Source: Flavobacteriales bacterium
GTDB taxonomy: Bacteria > Bacteroidota > Bacteroidia > Flavobacteriales_F > PHOS-HE28
Direction: 5' to 3'
Assembly: GCA_016703105.1 (NCBI GenBank)
Contig: JADJCS010000020.1
Coordinates: 186,001 to 250,000, forward strand
Length of the DNA: 64,000 nucleotides
Shown: positions 61,245 through 64,000 of the stretch, in pieces
Position numbering within the stretch: position 1 is the stretch's first letter
Layout: each line of letters starts with the position of its first letter
Position numbers and translations under genes: made by a program
The notes under the pieces: generated by a model
What the model saw: only the letters and a program-made list of their open reading frames with translations
What the model was told of the DNA's origin: nothing
Databases searched by the model: none

Positions 61245-61392
61245 GTGCGTTCGGTTCGGTGCTTGACGATCGCGGTCGAGGTCATCGCTGTCAGGGTCTT
61301 TGCCATCATCCATCGAACGTGTGTCGACCACGTGGGCGATGGCGGTGGAGGTCATCGAGGGGGGCCATGGACAGGGGAGAAGGCTTCGGGCC

Positions 61393-61598
61393 TCATTTGC
61401 CGTACAGCACCACCTCGCACTCGGGCTTCAGCCTGCTGAAGACCTTGTCTGCTATGATCAACGGGATGCCCAGGTGCATAGCCGGGGCCGCGATCACGGC
61501 ATCGGGCAGTTTCAGGCGGTAGGGCCATGCGCCGCCTTGTCGCCGCCAAGGATATGGAGCAGCATGTTCGTGTCGATGGCCACCCGTTCATTCCTCAT
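61393..61598 (-). pseudogene. decayed PIN-domain (VapC-like) toxin gene
   Basis: On the minus strand the ATG at 61598 opens MRNERVAIDTNMLLHILGGD, the PIN N-terminus with its first metal-binding Asp, but the frame stops after 28 codons at 61512. A different frame then reads YRLKLPDAVIAAPAMHLG and IIADKVFSRLKPE and stops at 61393, matching the PIN C-terminus. The middle of the usual ~130-residue domain is missing. So the toxin has an internal deletion plus a frame change. Its start overlaps the stop of the intact upstream antitoxin-like ORF. Confidence 0.75.
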
Positions 61599-61761
61599 CG
61601 CGCAGGGTCCGTTGGAATTTCACCGGGTCGGTGTGCAGCGGTGCGCTGCCGAGCAGGTCGGAAAGATCCGCCCTCTTCTTCTTGCGCGACCGTTCCACGG
61701 CACTCTTCAGAATGCTCTTCGCCCGCTGCTTGCTCGTGCGTTTCGTCACCACGTGTACCAT
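61588..61761 (-). CDS. antitoxin-like small protein upstream of the decayed PIN gene
   Basis: The ATG at 61761 gives 57 residues: MVHVVTKRTSKQRAKSI, a Lys/Arg-rich middle (VERSRKKKRADL), and an end that runs FQRTLRDEE. It is short, basic and placed directly before a PIN gene with overlapping stop and start codons, the usual VapB/VapC layout. It lacks a recognisable DNA-binding fold at this length, so the call rests mainly on position. Confidence 0.6.
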   Translation of the reverse strand: MVHVVTKRTSKQRAKSILKSAVERSRKKKRADLSDLLGSAPLHTDPVKFQRTLRDEE

Positions 61762-61787
61762 GCCTGTCGCTTTGTTCCAAAGATAAC

Positions 61788-62138
61788 CTACGTCCGTGTG
61801 GCGCTCTTCTTCCGCTCCCGCAGCACCGCCTTTATCCGCTTTACTTTCTCGGGGTCCTCGCCGGTCTCCACATAGCGGGCGGCGATGGTGTTACACGCGC
61901 TGCACAGCCCACGCATCACCAGGTCGTTCAGGTCGTTCACGAACACCTTGTAGGCGATGAGCCGCTTCACCGGCGCATTGCAGGTGCAGAAGATGGTCTC
62001 CTCCAGGGTGCGCACCCAAGCTTCGTCGCCGTCGAACATGCGCATCATCTCGAAACGGGTGATCTCCTTCTCACCGGGGAAGGTCCGGTGCTCGCTGCGT
62101 TTCCGGGGTGGGTCGATCATCGGCCTATCATTGATCAC
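61788..62138 (-). CDS. small protein with CxC...CxxC zinc-ribbon-like cysteines
   Basis: The 116-residue product (or from Met7) has Cys in FCTCNAPVKRL and GLCSACNTIAARYVE, a four-cysteine pair of the type that binds zinc. The rest is polar, with a basic tail (VLRERKKSATRT). I do not recognise the family and its function is unknown. It ends 26 bp from the antitoxin ORF on the same strand. Confidence 0.55.
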   Translation of the reverse strand: MINDRPMIDPPRKRSEHRTFPGEKEITRFEMMRMFDGDEAWVRTLEETIFCTCNAPVKRLIAYKVFVNDLNDLVMRGLCSACNTIAARYVETGEDPEKVKRIKAVLRERKKSATRT

Positions 62139-62408
62139 CGTGCATCAGCCGCCTTCGAGCGCGATGATACGCTGTAATTCATGGTGCAGCTCCGGGATCT
62201 CATTTACCCCCGCCTAGCGTCTCCGCCTCGGCACCCTGCGCGTATGGCCGCGCTCGCATCGGCATGGCCAAGAACCTGTTAGCAGAGAATGGGCACGGAT
62301 GGACGGCCCGCCCCGCACTCCCGCACGCACGCCTAACTCCGCGCCAGCGTGGGGGGGCACCCCCTGCCAGGGTTGTTCAAGGCCTGCGGGTACGATTATC
62401 TTCGTGGC

Positions 62409-62612
62409 ATGTTCATCGAGCGCACCGCCAAGGAGATCATCATCCGCCTGCCCGCCAGCGTGGATGCCGATGACTTGCAGGAATTCCTGGACTACGCGCG
62501 CTACAAAGAGCTGGTACAGGGCTACAAGGTGCCGCAGAAGGTGGTGGACCAATTGGCGGCCGATGTGAACCGCACGTGGTACAAGACGAACCGCAAGCGG
62601 CTCATCAAGTGA
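62409..62612 (+). CDS. antitoxin partner of the 62609 PIN toxin
   Basis: The ATG at 62409 gives 67 residues: MFIERTAKEIIIRLPASVDA, then DLQEFLDYARYKEL, and a basic end (WYKTNRKRLIK). An N-terminal beta-strand/helix start with a Lys-rich tail is typical of small antitoxins that repress their own operon. Its stop overlaps the GTG of the PIN gene (GTGA), which is the normal coupling of antitoxin and toxin. Confidence 0.75.
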   Translation: MFIERTAKEIIIRLPASVDADDLQEFLDYARYKELVQGYKVPQKVVDQLAADVNRTWYKTNRKRLIK

Positions 62613-63055
62613 AGCTTATCGTCGATACCAACATCGTCTTTAGCGCGGTCCTCAACTCCAACAGCCGCATCGCGCGGGTCCTGATCGCTGGCAAACGCCA
62701 CTTCCAGTTCCATAGTTGCGCCTTCTTGCACACCGAGTTGCTGAAACACCGCCCCAAGTTGCGCACCCTCACCAGCCTCTCCACTGCGGAGCTGGACGAG
62801 GTGATCGCCAAGACCACCGCCCACATCCACTTCGTGGACGAGGCCACGCTTTCATCGCGCCTACTCCTGGACACCGAGCGCCTGCTGGCCACCACGGACC
62901 TCAAGGACGTGCCCTTCGTGGCGCTGGCCCGAAAGCTTAGGGCCCGCCTGTGGACCGGTGACAAGGCCCTAGCGCGCGGACTGGAGCGAGCACACCCGCA
63001 CATGGTCATCACCACGCCCGTGGTCCTGCTGCGGATGGAGGAACTGGAGCAATAA
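62609..63055 (+). CDS. PIN-domain ribonuclease toxin (VapC-like)
   Basis: The GTG at 62609 gives 148 residues. The first acidic metal ligand is in LIVDTNIVFSAVL, a Glu is in FLHTELLKH, and the later acidic residues are in TTDLKDVPFVALA and RLWTGDKALA. The length is typical for the VapC/PIN family, whose members cleave RNA when not held by their antitoxin. It is fully intact, unlike the decayed copy 1 kb upstream. Its stop overlaps nothing, and it is followed by a gap and a minus-strand gene. Confidence 0.85.
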   Translation: MKLIVDTNIVFSAVLNSNSRIARVLIAGKRHFQFHSCAFLHTELLKHRPKLRTLTSLSTAELDEVIAKTTAHIHFVDEATLSSRLLLDTERLLATTDLKDVPFVALARKLRARLWTGDKALARGLERAHPHMVITTPVVLLRMEELEQ

Positions 63056-63169
63056 TTGGCTGACGTACCCAGGCCATGCCCTGCGAGTCGTCGCCGAAGC
63101 GGTTTGGCGCAGGCGCCCTGCGCCGAACGAGCCCTTGCACGCGGAAGTCTTGTGCCAGGTGTGCGCCCA

Positions 63170-63496
63170 TCACTTGGGCGGGCCGCCCCGCTCATGCGCA
63201 AGGGCCATCGATCGGCAAACCTCCTCATAGAGTTCGTTCGCATAGTCCCGCGCGGAGAAACGCGGCTCGGGGCTCGGTCCATCGCAGATGATCCCCGGAT
63301 CCTCCCCGTACATCACGTACTGCGTTACCAACTGGTCCACGGTGAACCCCGGTTGCCATTGCCACTCCAGCGACTTTCGCACCACCTTCTTCGCAGCCTC
63401 TAGCGCCTCGGCGTAGGAGGCGTAAGTGCCCTCGTCATAGGCTGCGGACTCGTCCATGTATTCGTAGTTGTCCCAAACGCGAACGCGGTAGCTCAT
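63170..63496 (-). CDS. small cytoplasmic protein of unknown function
   Basis: The ATG at 63496 gives 108 residues (MSYRVRVWDNYEYMDE). The protein is acidic and aromatic-rich, with a long helix (SYAEALEAAKKVVRKSLEW) and a segment that reads VMYGEDPGIICDGP. It lacks a signal peptide or known motif. The in-frame ATG at 63523 adds nine residues that look unconserved. It is the last complete gene before the edge. Confidence 0.6.
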   Translation of the reverse strand: MSYRVRVWDNYEYMDESAAYDEGTYASYAEALEAAKKVVRKSLEWQWQPGFTVDQLVTQYVMYGEDPGIICDGPSPEPRFSARDYANELYEEVCRSMALAHERGGPPK

Positions 63497-63700
63497 CAGC
63501 CAAGTCGTGGTGCTTGCACCCAAGGTAGGTCCGCCCGGGCTATACGTACACGAGCTTCTTCTCGTCCAGTTCGTGCTCCCTATCGAAACGGTACGCCACC
63601 AACCTCCTCAGGCCTGGTCCGTCAAGTTACGGTGCCCGAGCGAAGGACGCTGGCGCAAGTTCAGCGCCCTGCGGTGGTCCGCGTGCGCCAATGGCGCGCC

Positions 63701-64000
63701 TCAGTCCTTCACGAAGGGCCGGCGAAGCACCACGCCGTTCGAAGTGACCACCCACGCCATGTAGAGGCCGCTGGCCAGGGCACTTACATCAACGGACGAA
63801 CGCGGGGATCGGTCCAGCGAGCGCTGCAAGAGCTCCCGGCCATGGAGATCCGTGATACGCAGCTGTTGTGCGTAGGCCGCATGCGTCACGATCGTCAATT
63901 CCCCGCTGGTGGGGTTGGGATACACGCCGATCCCCGCAAGTGCCTCTTCCGCTACACCCACCACACCGCAGCCGTTCGCCGGCACGCTGTCGTACGCGTA
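63701..64000 (-). CDS. T9SS cargo, C-terminal fragment cut by the window edge
   Basis: Only the last 99 codons are present, running off the right edge. They contain a Cys-containing linker (VPANGCGVVGVAEE) and a type A T9SS sorting domain (IGVYPNPTSGELTIV, ITDLHGRELLQ, LASGLYMAWVV). The first in-frame start-like codon is internal, so the true start lies beyond the window. The function of the missing part is unknown. Confidence 0.85.
   Translation of the reverse strand, partial: YAYDSVPANGCGVVGVAEEALAGIGVYPNPTSGELTIVTHAAYAQQLRITDLHGRELLQRSLDRSPRSSVDVSALASGLYMAWVVTSNGVVLRRPFVKD

Noticed and set aside
61352..61591. 79-codon minus-strand frame overlapping the PIN relic
   Set aside because: The frame reads Arg/Gly-rich nonsense; the PIN-like pieces lie in the other two frames.

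Overview
The window looks like a chromosome segment from a high-GC Bacteroidota, most likely Flavobacteriales-like. The reasons are several type IX secretion (T9SS) cargo proteins with C-terminal sorting domains, a PorP/SprF protein, a DUF5686/carboxypeptidase-regulatory outer-membrane protein, leaders with almost no Shine-Dalgarno sequence, and recurrent TAnnTTYG boxes directly before start codons. No rRNA, tRNA, CRISPR array or complete insertion sequence is visible.

Layout. 0-16.3 kb is mostly housekeeping: the pyrH tail, frr, a radical SAM/SPASM protein, a DUF5686 protein broken by a 1-nt frameshift, an RND/MMPL transporter overlapping rmlA, a polyprenyl diphosphate synthase, a TIGR01777 epimerase, a secreted unknown, sucA, a sucB whose linker is missing and whose frame is broken, and a ferritin-like/VIT1 iron protein on the minus strand. 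16.35-33.2 kb is the most striking part. It holds two di-heme cytochrome-b-like membrane proteins, a membrane-anchored Fe-S/FAD oxidoreductase, four multiheme c-type cytochromes with 12, 20, 37 and 19 CxxCH motifs (88 in all), a predicted outer-membrane beta-barrel, an OB-fold lipoprotein, and on the opposite strand a fused CcsB-CcsA heme lyase for system II cytochrome c maturation. Two paralogous small secreted proteins lie at its edges, and a relic of an E2 (sucB-like) C-terminus sits inside it. The set reads as a candidate route carrying electrons from the cytoplasm or quinone pool through the inner membrane and periplasm to, and perhaps across, the outer membrane. That physiological role is inferred.

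33.4-46.2 kb carries T9SS cargo proteins, a TonB-C-terminal protein, a GNAT acetyltransferase, a DUF1508 protein, several unrecognised membrane or secreted proteins, and a two-gene deacetylase-like/formyltransferase-like operon. 46.5-59.5 kb encodes a giant repeat adhesin (31 repeats of about 89 residues, T9SS type B sorting domain, split by a 1-nt frameshift), followed by its likely partners, a PorP/SprF protein and a TPR/beta-propeller/OmpA protein, and then a strong terminator. 59.5-64 kb is accessory: an intergenic patch of inverted repeats, another T9SS cargo, a decayed PIN toxin behind an intact small antitoxin-like ORF, an intact antitoxin/PIN pair, small unknowns, and a T9SS cargo cut by the window edge.

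Three single-gene frame breaks (DUF5686, sucB, adhesin) lie in homopolymers or low-complexity DNA and may be sequencing or assembly errors; raw reads would settle this. All family assignments come from reading the sequence, without database searches.
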